A stretch of 64,000 bases of DNA from Anabaena sp. WA102. GTDB lineage: Bacteria; Cyanobacteriota; Cyanobacteriia; Cyanobacteriales; Nostocaceae. Below, piece by piece: positions 51,401-60,671 of this stretch; positions within the stretch are counted from its first letter, which is position 1, and the number at the start of each line of letters is the position of its first letter. Made by a program: the position numbers and the translations under genes. Below the pieces are notes generated by a model. That model did no database searches. It was not told the DNA's origin and saw nothing but the letters and a program-made list of their open reading frames with translations. Location of the stretch: NCBI RefSeq assembly GCF_001277295.1, contig NZ_CP011456.1:5212001-5276000 (forward strand). Reading direction: 5' to 3'.

Positions 51401-52573
51401 TCAATTGGAACGAGAATCTTGAGGTAAAATCATTTCCCGAATGGCTGTGGCTGTGGCTGGGGCGAGTAAAACCCCATTGCGGTAGTGTCCCGTAGCCAGG
51501 AGTATATTTGTAAAACCCGGTAGTTTATCAATTACTGGCGCTGGTCTGCCTTCGGGACGGGGGCGCAACCCTGACCAAGTGCGGAGAACCTTGGCTGCGG
51601 CTAACTCTGGGGCGAAGGCGATCGCCTGTTGTCTGACAATATCCAATAATTCCTGACTTGCAGATATTTGATTTTCATGATTGGGAAATTCTACGGTTGC
51701 TCCCACCCAATAATCACCATTTCCCATTGGTACAATATGCACATCATTACCAGTAATTACAGGTTGAAAATCGGGATTTCCTAAACTGCGTCCTAAGCTC
51801 AAATATAAAGCTTGTCCCAGCACTGGACGGATATTTACCATTTGATCTAATTGTGCAGTTAAGGCTGTTGAACCCAAACCCGCAGACATAATAAACCAAT
51901 CAGCGGTAACTTTGCCCTCTGTAGTTTCAATAAAATTACATTTACGCGCTTCTCCCAATCCTTTTTTGATGTGTAAAGGTGTTGGGGGAGGAGGAGGAGG
52001 CGTTTCTGTGCCGGTCACAGACACACCAAACTTGAAATTTACGCCATTACGTTGGGCTGCATCTACTAAAGCTAAAGTTAAAGCTGTGGCATTTAGTTGT
52101 AAGTCTTGGGGAGAATAGACAGCACCAATAATTTGCGGATGACTGATTTGGGGACAATATTTTTGCAGTTGTTCTTGATCCCAAACTTGTAATTCCCAAC
52201 CTTGGGATTGGCGAATTTCTCGCAGTTGTTCCCATTCGGAAAGGACTTCAACGCCACTTTCTAAGGGACGCTCTAAGTTTTCTGATAATAGCATTACGAT
52301 TCCTTGCCGATTACAAGGGATTTTCCGCCCTGTAATTCCTTCTAATTCAGGAATCAAACTTTCATAGCGTTGGATGCTACTTTGTCGCATTCGCCAAGCA
52401 ATACCCTTGGTTTTATGGCTAATTACACCCATTAACACACCGAGAGCGGCGCTGGTAGAACCTTGTGCTGGTTGTTTTTGCTCGAAAACGGTGATGTTTA
52501 AACCTTTAACTTGGCTGAGTTCATAGGCGATCGCCGCCCCAACCACGCCACAGCCGATAATTACTACATTCAT
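51401..52573 (-). CDS. FAD-dependent amino acid oxidase family, glycine oxidase ThiO-like
   Basis: The 390-residue protein has the N-terminal VVIIGCGVVGAAIAYELS FAD site, the DAO-family RPVLGQALYL region and C-terminal WSGLRPRPEGRPAPVID and LATGHYRNGVLLAPATA. ThiO makes the thiazole precursor in thiamine synthesis; other DAO-family activities are possible. A low-complexity segment, TETPPPPPPTPLHIKKGL, is inserted at about residue 191, not seen in typical members. It is separate from hemB by 180 bases containing a palindrome. The ATG is well placed. Confidence 0.85.
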   Translation of the reverse strand: MNVVIIGCGVVGAAIAYELSQVKGLNITVFEQKQPAQGSTSAALGVLMGVISHKTKGIAWRMRQSSIQRYESLIPELEGITGRKIPCNRQGIVMLLSENLERPLESGVEVLSEWEQLREIRQSQGWELQVWDQEQLQKYCPQISHPQIIGAVYSPQDLQLNATALTLALVDAAQRNGVNFKFGVSVTGTETPPPPPPTPLHIKKGLGEARKCNFIETTEGKVTADWFIMSAGLGSTALTAQLDQMVNIRPVLGQALYLSLGRSLGNPDFQPVITGNDVHIVPMGNGDYWVGATVEFPNHENQISASQELLDIVRQQAIAFAPELAAAKVLRTWSGLRPRPEGRPAPVIDKLPGFTNILLATGHYRNGVLLAPATATAIREMILPQDSRSN

Positions 52574-52790
52574 GGTTTTTGCGCTTGAGTTAGGGGTGAA
52601 GCATGAAAAGTCTTCCTCTCCACCCTATCACTCCATTACCCTAGCATTTTGTGATTCAAGACTCGAAAGGAGGCAGGGGAGCAAGAGGTAGGGAGAGGGG
52701 AAGCAAGCAGGGGAGAAATTTCTTTCTTTCTTCTTCTTTCTTCTTCCTCCTGACTCCTGGGCGCAGGCCCTGCGCCCCTACGCTCCTCTT
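52574..52790. other. Spacer between ThiO-like gene and psbQ
   Basis: No gene. Contains TTCTTTCTTTCTTCTTC-rich repeats and the palindrome GGGCGCAGGCCCTGCGCCC (52759-52777), which is repeated at 12242-12260 and in diverged form at 21842-21860. Confidence 0.5.
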
Positions 52791-53243
52791 TTAGCTACTC
52801 TTTTCGGGAACTAGTTCTAAGAATTTGTCAATATCCGCAAACACTTCTTGGTATTTACTCGCAGCTAGGCTAGTATTACCCGCAGCGGCAGCTTGATCAA
52901 TTCTTACTAGGTCATTCAACAAATCTTTGCTAATTTGTCGAGCTTTAGCTTGGTTTTGCTTGGCTAGGTTGGGAATGATATAAGTCATATTTAATCTAGC
53001 TTCTGTCATCGGTCCGTGAATAAAATTACCCACTTTCACCCATTCACCTGCTTTAATCAGGTTTTGGAGTTCGGAAGAGCGATCGCGCACCATCTGAATT
53101 CCGGGAACATATTCCTGAATTTTCGCAACTTCCGCCGCCGTATAAGATGGTGGTACAGTAGCAACAGTAGGACTACCACAACTAATCAAAAATGTGGCTA
53201 ATAGTACAAAAATCAGTGAAAAAATAGAACGTTGACGCACCAT
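52791..53243 (-). CDS. psbQ: CyanoQ, photosystem II lipoprotein PsbQ
   Basis: CyanoQ binds the lumenal side of photosystem II and stabilises the oxygen-evolving centre. The 150-residue protein has a signal peptide with lipobox LISCG (SIFSLIFVLLATFLISC, Cys about residue 22), followed by a four-helix bundle: EVAKIQEYVPGIQMVRD, then LIKAGEWVKVGNFIHGPMTE and KARQISKDLLNDLVRIDQAA. The conserved Trp in the AGEW segment is present. It is monocistronic here. Confidence 0.93.
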   Translation of the reverse strand: MVRQRSIFSLIFVLLATFLISCGSPTVATVPPSYTAAEVAKIQEYVPGIQMVRDRSSELQNLIKAGEWVKVGNFIHGPMTEARLNMTYIIPNLAKQNQAKARQISKDLLNDLVRIDQAAAAGNTSLAASKYQEVFADIDKFLELVPEKSS

Positions 53244-53381
53244 AAATGGAAATTAATTTTTTGTTTGTTTACAGATTAACAGTGTTATTTTAGATCGCTA
53301 TGTAATGAACCGTTACAATTAACTCAGGTTTTTCTGTCTTGATCTTCCCCGCAGACCAACCGCATAGAGGAGTATTATTGA

Positions 53382-53810
53382 GTGAACGCAGCCGAACAAG
53401 CCACAAACCTAGAATTTGCCAGCAAAATTGCTACGGTAGTAAATTTATTTAAATATGAATTTCCTGATGTCAAATCCGATCTTAAACCCTGGCACAATGA
53501 CCCAGAAACCAGAGAACTAGTAGATCCAGATTCTATAGACATTGGTTTTCACTTTCCTGGCATTAGCAAATCTTGGCGCTGTCGCAGTATTTTAATTCAA
53601 ATCCGATTTTATCAAGATCCGATTAATAATCACCGTCGCGCCATTGGTGTCGAAGCCGCTGGATTTGATCACAGTGGGGAAGTTTGGCGACTTTCCACTA
53701 TTGAAACCTGGAGTTTTGTCGGTGACTCCACACCCTCTGCTGAAGTTCGGGAAAAACTGAAACAGGTTTGTCGGCAAATTTTAGAGGTGTTTAATCAGCC
53801 GAGTCTGTAA
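53382..53810 (+). CDS. Conserved-type cyanobacterial protein of unknown function
   Basis: The 142-residue soluble protein starts with GTG at 53382 (VNAAEQATNLEFASKIA), AGGAG ten bases upstream supporting the start. It is predicted mixed alpha/beta: FPGISKSWRCRSILIQIRFY then RAIGVEAAGFDHSGEVWRLS. I recognise no catalytic motif. It diverges from psbQ, the gap between the two is 138 bases. Possibly an orphan conserved hypothetical found beside psbQ in Nostocales. Confidence 0.7.
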   Translation: MNAAEQATNLEFASKIATVVNLFKYEFPDVKSDLKPWHNDPETRELVDPDSIDIGFHFPGISKSWRCRSILIQIRFYQDPINNHRRAIGVEAAGFDHSGEVWRLSTIETWSFVGDSTPSAEVREKLKQVCRQILEVFNQPSL

Positions 53811-53928
53811 AAATGAGAGTATTGAAAAAATAGTAGAAAAAGCTCTTGAAGATGGTCACTTATACTCCGCAAGGGAATAAATTGAGCTTTTGCTTCAAGG
53901 TAATATATGGATGTAAAAACCCAAGTTA

Positions 53929-54054
53929 AGTAGTGAGACAGAATTAATTACACAGTGTTATTGCGTAAGCGTTGCGTGGCGTTAGCCATATGGAACGAAG
54001 TGAAATGAAGCAATTCCAAGGGTTGTGATTGCTTCCCTTCCCTCGCAATGACTG
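53929..54054. repeat. Family E repeat copy 2, right end missing
   Basis: It matches 23449-23574 over about 125 bases (AGTAGTGAGACAGAATTAAT to CGCAATGACT), with TA at its left (53927-28). The right terminal inverse present in copy 1 is absent. Confidence 0.75.
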
Positions 54055-54096
54055 GTATAACACCGACAATGGAGGCAGGAGTTGGGCATACAGTAA

Positions 54097-54205
54097 GAGA
54101 CTTCCAAATAAAAAAATGTCCCAAAACTGATGCAGAAATTCTCTCTCTGTGTACTCTGTGCCTCTGTGGTTCGTTTCTTAGGATAATTTATTTCTTGGAA
54201 GTCTC
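54097..54205. repeat. Family D MITE (IS5/IS1031-like)
   Basis: The 109-bp element has ends GAGACTTCCAAATAAA and TTTCTTGGAAGTCTC, flanked by TAA on both sides (54094-96 and 54206-08), the 3-bp target known for IS1031-type elements. Interior has CTCTGTGTACTCTGTGCCTC. Confidence 0.8.
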
Positions 54206-54246
54206 TAAAAGACTTTTATTCCTTAATTCTTACTGCTTTCATATTT

Positions 54247-54930
54247 TTATTCACGTACTAATACTTGTGTACCTATACTTACTTGGCTATACAACATTCT
54301 GACATCAGAATTACGCATTCTTAGACAACCGTGAGAAACAGCCGCCCCTAGTAAATCAACATCTGGTGTGCCATGAAAGCCGAGTTGATTCCGACCATCA
54401 GACCAAAAACCAATCCATCTATCCCCTAAAGGACTGTCAGAACCGCCCTCGAAAACAGCATTTGTAATGGGATGTCGCCAAATGGGGTCGTGTTCCTTGT
54501 GGATGATTTTAAAATTGCCTGTTGGTGTTTCCCAGCCTTTTTTACCGATAGCAATGGGATAACTAGCTATTATTTCATTATATTGAGAAACATAGACACG
54601 GCGATCGCTCAAATCCACCACTACTTGAGTTGTATTTGATACTGGCATTGATCCCTGAGAACTCTTGACCGGATCTGTAACTTGATCCTGACTTGACCTT
54701 TGTGTTCTCCAAACAGCAGCTTTTTGGGGAGAGTTAGGCACAGAAGCCGCAATTGCACTGTTGCCAATTTCCACTGATGAACCCTGTGGATAAATCTCTG
54801 TGGATATAGACTGATTTAATTGTCCTGTTGTTCTCATATTGTGCCAATGGACAGCCAGAGATAAAATTGCTGTACCAAAACAGAGAAACATGACCATACT
54901 CGCTACAGATTCATTTCTTGCCATTGCCAT
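54247..54930 (-). CDS. L,D-transpeptidase (YkuD)
   Basis: The 227-residue protein has an N-terminal membrane anchor (VASMVMFLCFGTAILSLAVHW), a Ser/Pro-rich linker and a C-terminal YkuD domain: VVVDLSDRRVYVSQYNE, GKKGWETPTGNFKIIHKE, and the catalytic HGTPDVDLLGAAVSHGCLRM with His and Cys. It would act in the periplasm on peptidoglycan, forming 3-3 cross-links or attaching proteins. The catalytic triad is complete. Confidence 0.92.
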   Translation of the reverse strand: MAMARNESVASMVMFLCFGTAILSLAVHWHNMRTTGQLNQSISTEIYPQGSSVEIGNSAIAASVPNSPQKAAVWRTQRSSQDQVTDPVKSSQGSMPVSNTTQVVVDLSDRRVYVSQYNEIIASYPIAIGKKGWETPTGNFKIIHKEHDPIWRHPITNAVFEGGSDSPLGDRWIGFWSDGRNQLGFHGTPDVDLLGAAVSHGCLRMRNSDVRMLYSQVSIGTQVLVRE

Positions 54931-55245
54931 CGCCTATTCATCGCCTATTATTTATCCCTGACACATCTGGCTAAAGGTGACTGATCATTGATCATTAAGT
55001 AAGTACCAGTCAAGTATTTAGTGGACATCTGCCAATTTGATCACCATCCCTAACTCTAACAAAAAGTTAATCCGTAGTCTTCTTTACCTTCTTCTTTCAT
55101 ACTTACTTGACGATGGAATAAAATGCTGAAAACTCCTTTCTATATATATTTCCGTGTTCCGATTATAAATCCGTCACCTTACCGAGGAACTTTTGATCTA
55201 TAATCTAGTCTAATGGAGGGGAGTGATTTAACGCCAATCTGATCC
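54931..55245. other. Promoter region of sigG and the transpeptidase
   Basis: A divergent intergenic region of 315 bases with no gene. Possible sigma-type elements cannot be assigned by eye; CTATATATATATTT lies near 55140-55150. Confidence 0.4.
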
Positions 55246-55902
55246 ATGAGTCAATCCATTAGTGTATCCTGGTCAACAGTGGATGCCACCTATCCAATAG
55301 CATCGGTGCAAGTTGACAAACTCTCAAACAACGATCTTATTTTGCGCTGTCAAGTCGGATTGCGTCCAGAACGTGCTGCCTTTTCAGAACTGTTACGTCG
55401 CTACCAGACTCAAGTTGATCGAGTTTTATATCATTTAGCCCCCGATTGGTCTGATAGAGCCGATTTAGCCCAGGAAGTTTGGATTCGTGTCTATAGGAAT
55501 ATTAACCGACTACAAGAACCTGCCAAGTTCCGGGGATGGTTAAGCCGCATTGCCACAAATTTGTTCTATGATGAATTACGTAAACGCAAACGGGTCGCTA
55601 GTCCCTTATCATTAGATGCTCCCCGCACCTTAGATGATGGGGAAATGGATTGGGAAATTGCCGGTGATACCCCAAGTCCAGATGAGCAACTAACTACTAG
55701 AGAATTTTATGAACAGTTGCGAGAAGCGATCGCCGACTTACCAGAAGTTTTTCGGACTACAATTGTTTTAAGAGAAATTGAAGGCATGGCCTATGAAGAA
55801 ATTGCCGAAATTACCGGAGTTTCCCTGGGAACGGTGAAATCTAGAATAGCTAGAGCCAGATCAAGATTACAAACTCAGTTACAAACCTATCTAGATACAT
55901 AA
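55246..55902 (+). CDS. sigG: ECF sigma factor, SigG type
   Basis: The 218-residue sigma factor has region 2 (ELLRRYQTQVDRVLYHLAPD, then LAQEVWIRVYRNINRL) and region 4 (LPEVFRTTIVLREIEGMAYE, then EIAEITGVSLGTVKSRIARA). The following gene is an anti-sigma factor, as in the SigG-SapG pair of Nostoc known to control envelope-stress responses. The gap to the anti-sigma gene is 116 bases. Name by this pairing and family, not by comparison. Confidence 0.88.
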   Translation: MSQSISVSWSTVDATYPIASVQVDKLSNNDLILRCQVGLRPERAAFSELLRRYQTQVDRVLYHLAPDWSDRADLAQEVWIRVYRNINRLQEPAKFRGWLSRIATNLFYDELRKRKRVASPLSLDAPRTLDDGEMDWEIAGDTPSPDEQLTTREFYEQLREAIADLPEVFRTTIVLREIEGMAYEEIAEITGVSLGTVKSRIARARSRLQTQLQTYLDT

Positions 55903-56018
55903 TCTACACCATGTTTCCTCAATTCTATGGCAGATTTTAAGAAATATTAAGGACTGTCAACGAAAATATATATTTTCTGCCATTGAGAAGCAAAAATGAA
56001 TCAACGGGTACTATAAAT

Positions 56019-56480
56019 ATGGAGAAGCGCGATTGTTTCGAGTTATTAAGTGCTTACCTGGATGGCGAAGTTACAGCTACTGAACGCAGGCAAGTTGAAG
56101 AGTGGCTATTAACTGATGCCTCAATTAAATGCCTATACAAGAGACTATTAAATCTTAGAAAAGGCTTGCATAACATCCCTGTTCCCGCCAACTCTCAGTC
56201 ATCAGAAGCAACGATTAACCAAGTTTTAGTCCGTGTTAATCGCCGTTATCGCTTGAACTGGATGTTAGGTAGTGCAGCCGCAGTGGCTTGTATTTTGGGA
56301 ACAATATCTGGTTTATTGCCAAGTAATTCCAGAATGCTAGAAATAGCCACAACACAACCAACAGAATTAACACCAACAGCCGCAGATTCGCCCTTAATGG
56401 TGGCTTTAAATAACCCAGTTATTGAAATTCCCAAAACAGCAGTAGCTCCTAGCGAGAAGCTAGTTAACAACCTCAATTAA
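56019..56480 (+). CDS. Membrane anti-sigma factor paired with SigG
   Basis: The 153-residue protein begins MEKRDCFELLSAYLDGEVTA, the zinc-finger-like anti-sigma helix of the zf-HC2/ASD class (Cys in RDCFELL; the His-Cys-Cys set is incomplete, so it may be zinc-free). A membrane helix WMLGSAAAVACILGTISGLL (about residues 82-101) precedes a periplasmic tail. It is the likely cognate regulator of the preceding ECF sigma factor. Start ATG 56019 is chosen over the in-frame TTG at 55983. A terminator follows at 56603. Confidence 0.85.
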   Translation: MEKRDCFELLSAYLDGEVTATERRQVEEWLLTDASIKCLYKRLLNLRKGLHNIPVPANSQSSEATINQVLVRVNRRYRLNWMLGSAAAVACILGTISGLLPSNSRMLEIATTQPTELTPTAADSPLMVALNNPVIEIPKTAVAPSEKLVNNLN

Positions 56481-56602
56481 TTAATAGCTAAACTGTCACC
56501 ACTCCAGCAAGCATCAGTGAGTATACCTCCTAGCTGGTCAACTTTTTATGATGTCATAAAATACACCCAAACCAAATATAAAAATGAGCCGTTTAGCTTA
56601 CA

Positions 56603-56636
56603 AACCTCTATTTACTGGCGATTATAGAGGTTTTTT
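56603..56636 (+). terminator. Rho-independent terminator of the sigG operon
   Basis: AAACCTCTA at 56603 pairs with TAGAGGTTT, followed by T residues at 56631-56636. It lies 122 bases past the anti-sigma stop. Confidence 0.8.
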
Positions 56637-56671
56637 GATGTCGGTTGATTTCTAAACGAAACGTAAAAAGC

Positions 56672-56945
56672 AAGTTTGGCAAGAATTTTAGGTTGTAAGT
56701 GGAAGAATATCGAAAAAATTAAATGAATCGGATTTCTTATAATGTCTGATCAAAAATTTGATTCATCAATACTTTTAGTAATTGTAGATAAGTAGGTTGG
56801 CGTTGAAAATTGTCCTTATGGCAAGGCAAAAGGCAAGAGGCAAGAGTGAAGAGGGTTTGGGCGATTTTACGTTTCTTTACACAGTTTGGTTTTATTGTGT
56901 TCACCTACTTACATCTGTTTTCATCTCGGCTTTGTTGAGTAAAAA
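56672..56945 (+). pseudogene. Remnant of a PIN toxin-antitoxin module, cut by a MITE
   Basis: The sequence matches 62421-62569 (antitoxin end and PIN toxin start), for example GTGGAAGAATATCG, AAATGAATCGGATTTCTTAT and CATCTGTTTTCATCTC, at about 85 percent identity by eye. The match is interrupted at 56791-56909 by the family C MITE and stops at 56945, 8 bases before the methyltransferase gene end. It contains frameshifts and stops and is not functional. Confidence 0.85.
56791..56909. repeat. IS630-type MITE, family C copy 3
   Basis: 119 bp with ends AGTAGGTTGGCG and GTGTTCACCTACT. The TA duplication (56789-90 and 56910-11) is proved because the empty site, TAGATACATC, is preserved in the intact module at 62540. 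Confidence 0.9.
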
Positions 56946-56952
56946 TAATTCT

Positions 56953-58236
56953 CTATTTCTTGGCTAATATGACATAATCATCTAATACATAGTGTGATTC
57001 ATACTTTTGACTGAAATACTTTTTAAGTAACCGAGTCATATATAGTTGCTTAGGTAATTCATCTTGAGCAAATTTGGCAAACTCAGAAATAGCTAAAGGT
57101 TTTCTTAAACCCGTTGCATTTATATATTTATACCAAACTAATTCTAATCCAAGTTCTTCTACAAACTTATATACTATATTTTTTTCCTGTTCTTTATCTT
57201 CAACTTGATAAATATTGTAAGCCTTGAATAGCTTCTTGTCTTGGATAATTAAGAGTACATACCCCTGATTATTTAAGCTTTCAGAAAATATTTCTTTATA
57301 TATATTATTAGCTTGAATTCTTTTGGTATTATCTGCGAAAAAACAATGAGAAATAACGATGAAATCAAAAAAGTTTTTGGGAATATTCCTAGATTTCGCA
57401 TCCCATAAAAAGATGTCAGAACTAACAAAACGAAAGTAATTATTTAGAGGATTTAGTTGCGACTCGATATATTTACGCCAAAATTGAAGTCCTCGATACT
57501 GGAAAGCGGCTTGTTTTTCTAAAGAATAGTAAGATATGTGCATTTGGGGAATATCAAAAAAGCTGCTACAACTTTGGAGAAATAAAGCCAAACCATAAGC
57601 TGTTGTTCCCGGTCCAGCAGCGATATCAAGAATATTCAATTTAGTTGGTAACAACCCATCTTGGTAAATTAAAAACCAGGCTAAATAGAGACAATAGACA
57701 TTTTCTAAAAAATATTTCATAAAATAGACATGAGGAGTCAGACTAAAACGGTAGTCTGGATCTTGTCCCATTTTTAAGCTAGTAATATCCTCAACAGCGT
57801 CTTCTAATTTAATTGCTAATTGTTGATCAGAAATTTTACTAAATTCTTCTTGAAGATATTCCACTAGTTTAACTTCAAAATTATCAAATATACTCTCATC
57901 AATTCCTGTTGCTTGGAGTTTATATTCATCATGATCCACTAATTTAAAAGCTTGATATATAAACTTAATAAATTCTGCATTTGGATTTAATAACAGATGA
58001 GATTTTGATTCTTTTGCTGCTGTTATTTGGTTTCTTAAATTTGCAGTTTCGTGTTTATTTTCCTGTAAATTTCGTTCAAGTTGCAGTTTATCCCTAAATA
58101 GTTTCTCTAACCATGAAAAACTTGCTCCCGATTTTTGAATCTCTTGCAAAATTTGTACAGCACTTCGGGTATCACCACGCTGTAATGCTGATTTAAATTG
58201 CTGACTTCTCCACCAATTAATAATAAAATTACTCAT
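56953..58236 (-). CDS. SAM-dependent methyltransferase-like protein with a coiled-coil N-terminus
   Basis: The 427-residue protein has an N-terminal helical segment (residues about 30-75, KLQLERNLQENKHETANLRN) and a central Rossmann methyltransferase domain with motif I LNILDIAAGPGTTAYGLALF (about 205). The later region has IVISHCFFADN. The target is unknown. Its start overlaps the radical SAM gene stop by ATGAGTAA, so the two are translationally coupled. A TTG two codons upstream is in frame; ATG 58236 is preferred. The 3' end meets the TA-module remnant. Confidence 0.78.
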   Translation of the reverse strand: MSNFIINWWRSQQFKSALQRGDTRSAVQILQEIQKSGASFSWLEKLFRDKLQLERNLQENKHETANLRNQITAAKESKSHLLLNPNAEFIKFIYQAFKLVDHDEYKLQATGIDESIFDNFEVKLVEYLQEEFSKISDQQLAIKLEDAVEDITSLKMGQDPDYRFSLTPHVYFMKYFLENVYCLYLAWFLIYQDGLLPTKLNILDIAAGPGTTAYGLALFLQSCSSFFDIPQMHISYYSLEKQAAFQYRGLQFWRKYIESQLNPLNNYFRFVSSDIFLWDAKSRNIPKNFFDFIVISHCFFADNTKRIQANNIYKEIFSESLNNQGYVLLIIQDKKLFKAYNIYQVEDKEQEKNIVYKFVEELGLELVWYKYINATGLRKPLAISEFAKFAQDELPKQLYMTRLLKKYFSQKYESHYVLDDYVILAKK

Positions 58237-59149
58237 AACCAAACCCGTCTTTTCCTTCTTTTATTTCTACACCCGGAAGCTGAGAGACTAACTTTTCTTT
58301 AAATCTCTGATAACTAAACCTCTCAGAATTATACCACCAAGCATACTTTTGTTTAATTTCTTCAGCTTCTTGACGAGTTCCGGCGACAAGAGAACGATTA
58401 TTGTGAGGATGAAAATCTTGAATTACTACTCTATCTGCAATAGCTAATTTTTCAATAAAAGCATCTTCATCTATTACTAATGTTGGTAATAAAGGTGTAA
58501 TTGTAATAGAAATTTTAGGAATAAAACCTTTAAAAATATCAATACTTCGTCTAATTTTAGTAATAGCATTTAATCTGGCTTTAATACTAGGAGAACGGGG
58601 TTCAAAGTCTCTTCTTACAGCTTCGCTACCTGTGGGAATGCTCATATTAATTCGCAATCGTTGAAACCTTTGTAAATAATCAATATCTCTAGTAATAATG
58701 GGACTGCGAGTTTGAATTACTAAATTTGGCCGATAATCAAGCATTACTTCTAATAAACTGCGAGTTAATTGATGTTTAGACTCCAAAGGTTGATAAGGAT
58801 CTGTGACACTACTCATGTAAATTCTGGGAGGTTGCTTGGGATTTTTCCGATACCAAGTTTCTAATTCTTTTGCTAAAATTTCCGCAGCATTTTCTTTATA
58901 AATTACCCATTTACCCCAGTCTTGGCGCATTTGAGAATTAGGGCTAAATGCAGCAGCATAGCAATAACTACAGCCATATTGACAACCCCGATAAGGATTG
59001 AGGGTAAAGTCATAAGCAGCAATAAACCCAGTGGCTTTTGTTAGCAGTGATTTAGCATTTTGAGCGTAAACTGTAGTATCTCCAAATTTTTCGCGCACGC
59101 ATTTTGTAGGAGTTTCGTCGCTATAACCTTCATACCTTGGTTTCGCCAT
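58229..59149 (-). CDS. SPL-family radical SAM protein
   Basis: The 306-residue protein has the radical SAM cluster CQYGCSYCYA (CxxxCxxC, about residues 57-64) with YRGCQYG, and SSVTDPYQPLESKHQLTRSL, the SPL/Rv2578c-like signature. Related proteins include the spore photoproduct lyase but the family is broad. It sits upstream of and overlaps the methyltransferase gene, so both form an operon. The function may be nucleic-acid or protein modification; inference. Confidence 0.85.
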   Translation of the reverse strand: MAKPRYEGYSDETPTKCVREKFGDTTVYAQNAKSLLTKATGFIAAYDFTLNPYRGCQYGCSYCYAAAFSPNSQMRQDWGKWVIYKENAAEILAKELETWYRKNPKQPPRIYMSSVTDPYQPLESKHQLTRSLLEVMLDYRPNLVIQTRSPIITRDIDYLQRFQRLRINMSIPTGSEAVRRDFEPRSPSIKARLNAITKIRRSIDIFKGFIPKISITITPLLPTLVIDEDAFIEKLAIADRVVIQDFHPHNNRSLVAGTRQEAEEIKQKYAWWYNSERFSYQRFKEKLVSQLPGVEIKEGKDGFGYE

Positions 59150-59306
59150 ATTTTAATATGTTATTTACTTGATAGATCCTAAAAATGCTATTGAATACAT
59201 TTAAATATAAGCACTGCTGATACACAAACGTATATTCACGTATTTTTCCGTTTTTTTCTAAACATAGAGAAAATAGTAATTTAAAATTAGGAATGTTATC
59301 TAAAAC
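59150..59306. other. AT-rich spacer
   Basis: No feature recognised beyond short AT-rich tracts; expected promoter for the SPL gene on its right end. Confidence 0.3.
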
Positions 59307-60671
59307 TCATAGTTTTATGTTTAAGTATGCTTTAAATAAAGAATTTAACTGAAATTTTACTCCCTCTTCCCCTAACACTTTTTCTACTAAACACCGTCGT
59401 GTTAAAGATTGTATAATTTGCAAGAATCTAGCATTTGATAATTCAATATTAGCAGGTTTTTGGAAAATATCTATAGGTTCATTTTGTGTTGCTAACCAGT
59501 TGATAACCTTATTTTCTAATTCTGATAAACGTTCTAAATGATTTTCTAAAAGTGCTTCTATATCTCCTAAAAATAGATCATCATTATCTCTTAAAAATAG
59601 GGATACTTTACCATTAAAAAATTCTCTTATAGTTAATATAATGATATTTAACCAACCAGGATGACCTTGATAAATTCTTATTAATTCGTCCCATTTATCT
59701 TCATCTTTTAAGCCTTTCTCTCTCAATATTGCTTTAGCATCTTCTCCTAATCTTTGAAGATATAATGTTTTTGTGTGTTTGTTTTGAATTTCTAAAGTTT
59801 CTATATCTGGGGGTTTTGCTGAACTAATTAAAATTAAACAACTTTGATGAGATGATGTGGCAATTTGTTGAAAAAATTTACTATAATCCTTGTATTCTGT
59901 TAAATATTGACCTGCTAAGTTACCAAATTGAAAAATATTATCCACATCATCAATGATTACTAAACAACGAGATGAACTAAAATAATCTATGATTTCAGGT
60001 AATGGGTTTTGTGATTGAGAAAAAAATTGTTTAAGTTCATTTTTAAGAGTTATCAGTTGAGGCAGATTATCAAGACTGCGATAAATAATATAATCAAATT
60101 CTGTTTTAATTTCTGATATTAATTTCAGAGTTAAAGCGGTTTTACCAATTCCACTTAATCCATAAATTGTTATTAGTCTAGTTTTATTTTCTAATATCCA
60201 TTCTTTTAGGGTAGCAATTTCTGAAGTGCGTCCATAATTATAGTTTAATTCCGGTGCTTTTGTTAAGTCAATTATTGGGGTTTGATATTTGGGTTGAGGA
60301 GGTTTAAAATGCTCTTGTTTATTATTTATAATTGGTAAAGACTTATCACAAATATTAATATTTCCTTGAGCATTAACTTGCACATCAAAATTATCCCTTT
60401 GAGAAACACGATATTTCTTTTCTACTCTAGAACGAAAATTATCCTTATTCAGGTCTTCTCCTAATGATTGTCCTAGTTTTTTCCATAATTTAGCCGCTTC
60501 TTTTTTGATATGAGATTCACTGCAATTATTAAATCCTACAGCTATTTGCCAATATTTCTGACCTTGCCAAACACCTTTGAGAATTGCTTCCTCTACAGGA
60601 GTCAGATTTTCACTAGTCGTCTCAAAAATTAAATTATCAGCGTATTGTAAAATATCCTCAATATTATTCAT
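59307..60671 (-). CDS. STAND (NB-ARC-like) ATPase with N-terminal vMAP-type HTH
   Basis: The 454-residue protein begins with a helical HTH-like domain, TPVEEAILKGVWQGQKYWQI, of the vWA-MoxR-associated type, followed at residue about 170 by an NB-ARC domain: Walker A YGLSGIGKTALTLK, Walker B CLVIIDDVDNIF, sensor SSAKPP and GHPGWL. The C-terminal arm after 380 is short and has no WD40 or TPR repeats, unlike most cyanobacterial STAND proteins. Such ATPases act as signal switches or immune sensors. It is divergent from the WG-repeat gene with a 190-base shared promoter region. Confidence 0.82.
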   Translation of the reverse strand: MNNIEDILQYADNLIFETTSENLTPVEEAILKGVWQGQKYWQIAVGFNNCSESHIKKEAAKLWKKLGQSLGEDLNKDNFRSRVEKKYRVSQRDNFDVQVNAQGNINICDKSLPIINNKQEHFKPPQPKYQTPIIDLTKAPELNYNYGRTSEIATLKEWILENKTRLITIYGLSGIGKTALTLKLISEIKTEFDYIIYRSLDNLPQLITLKNELKQFFSQSQNPLPEIIDYFSSSRCLVIIDDVDNIFQFGNLAGQYLTEYKDYSKFFQQIATSSHQSCLILISSAKPPDIETLEIQNKHTKTLYLQRLGEDAKAILREKGLKDEDKWDELIRIYQGHPGWLNIIILTIREFFNGKVSLFLRDNDDLFLGDIEALLENHLERLSELENKVINWLATQNEPIDIFQKPANIELSNARFLQIIQSLTRRCLVEKVLGEEGVKFQLNSLFKAYLNIKL

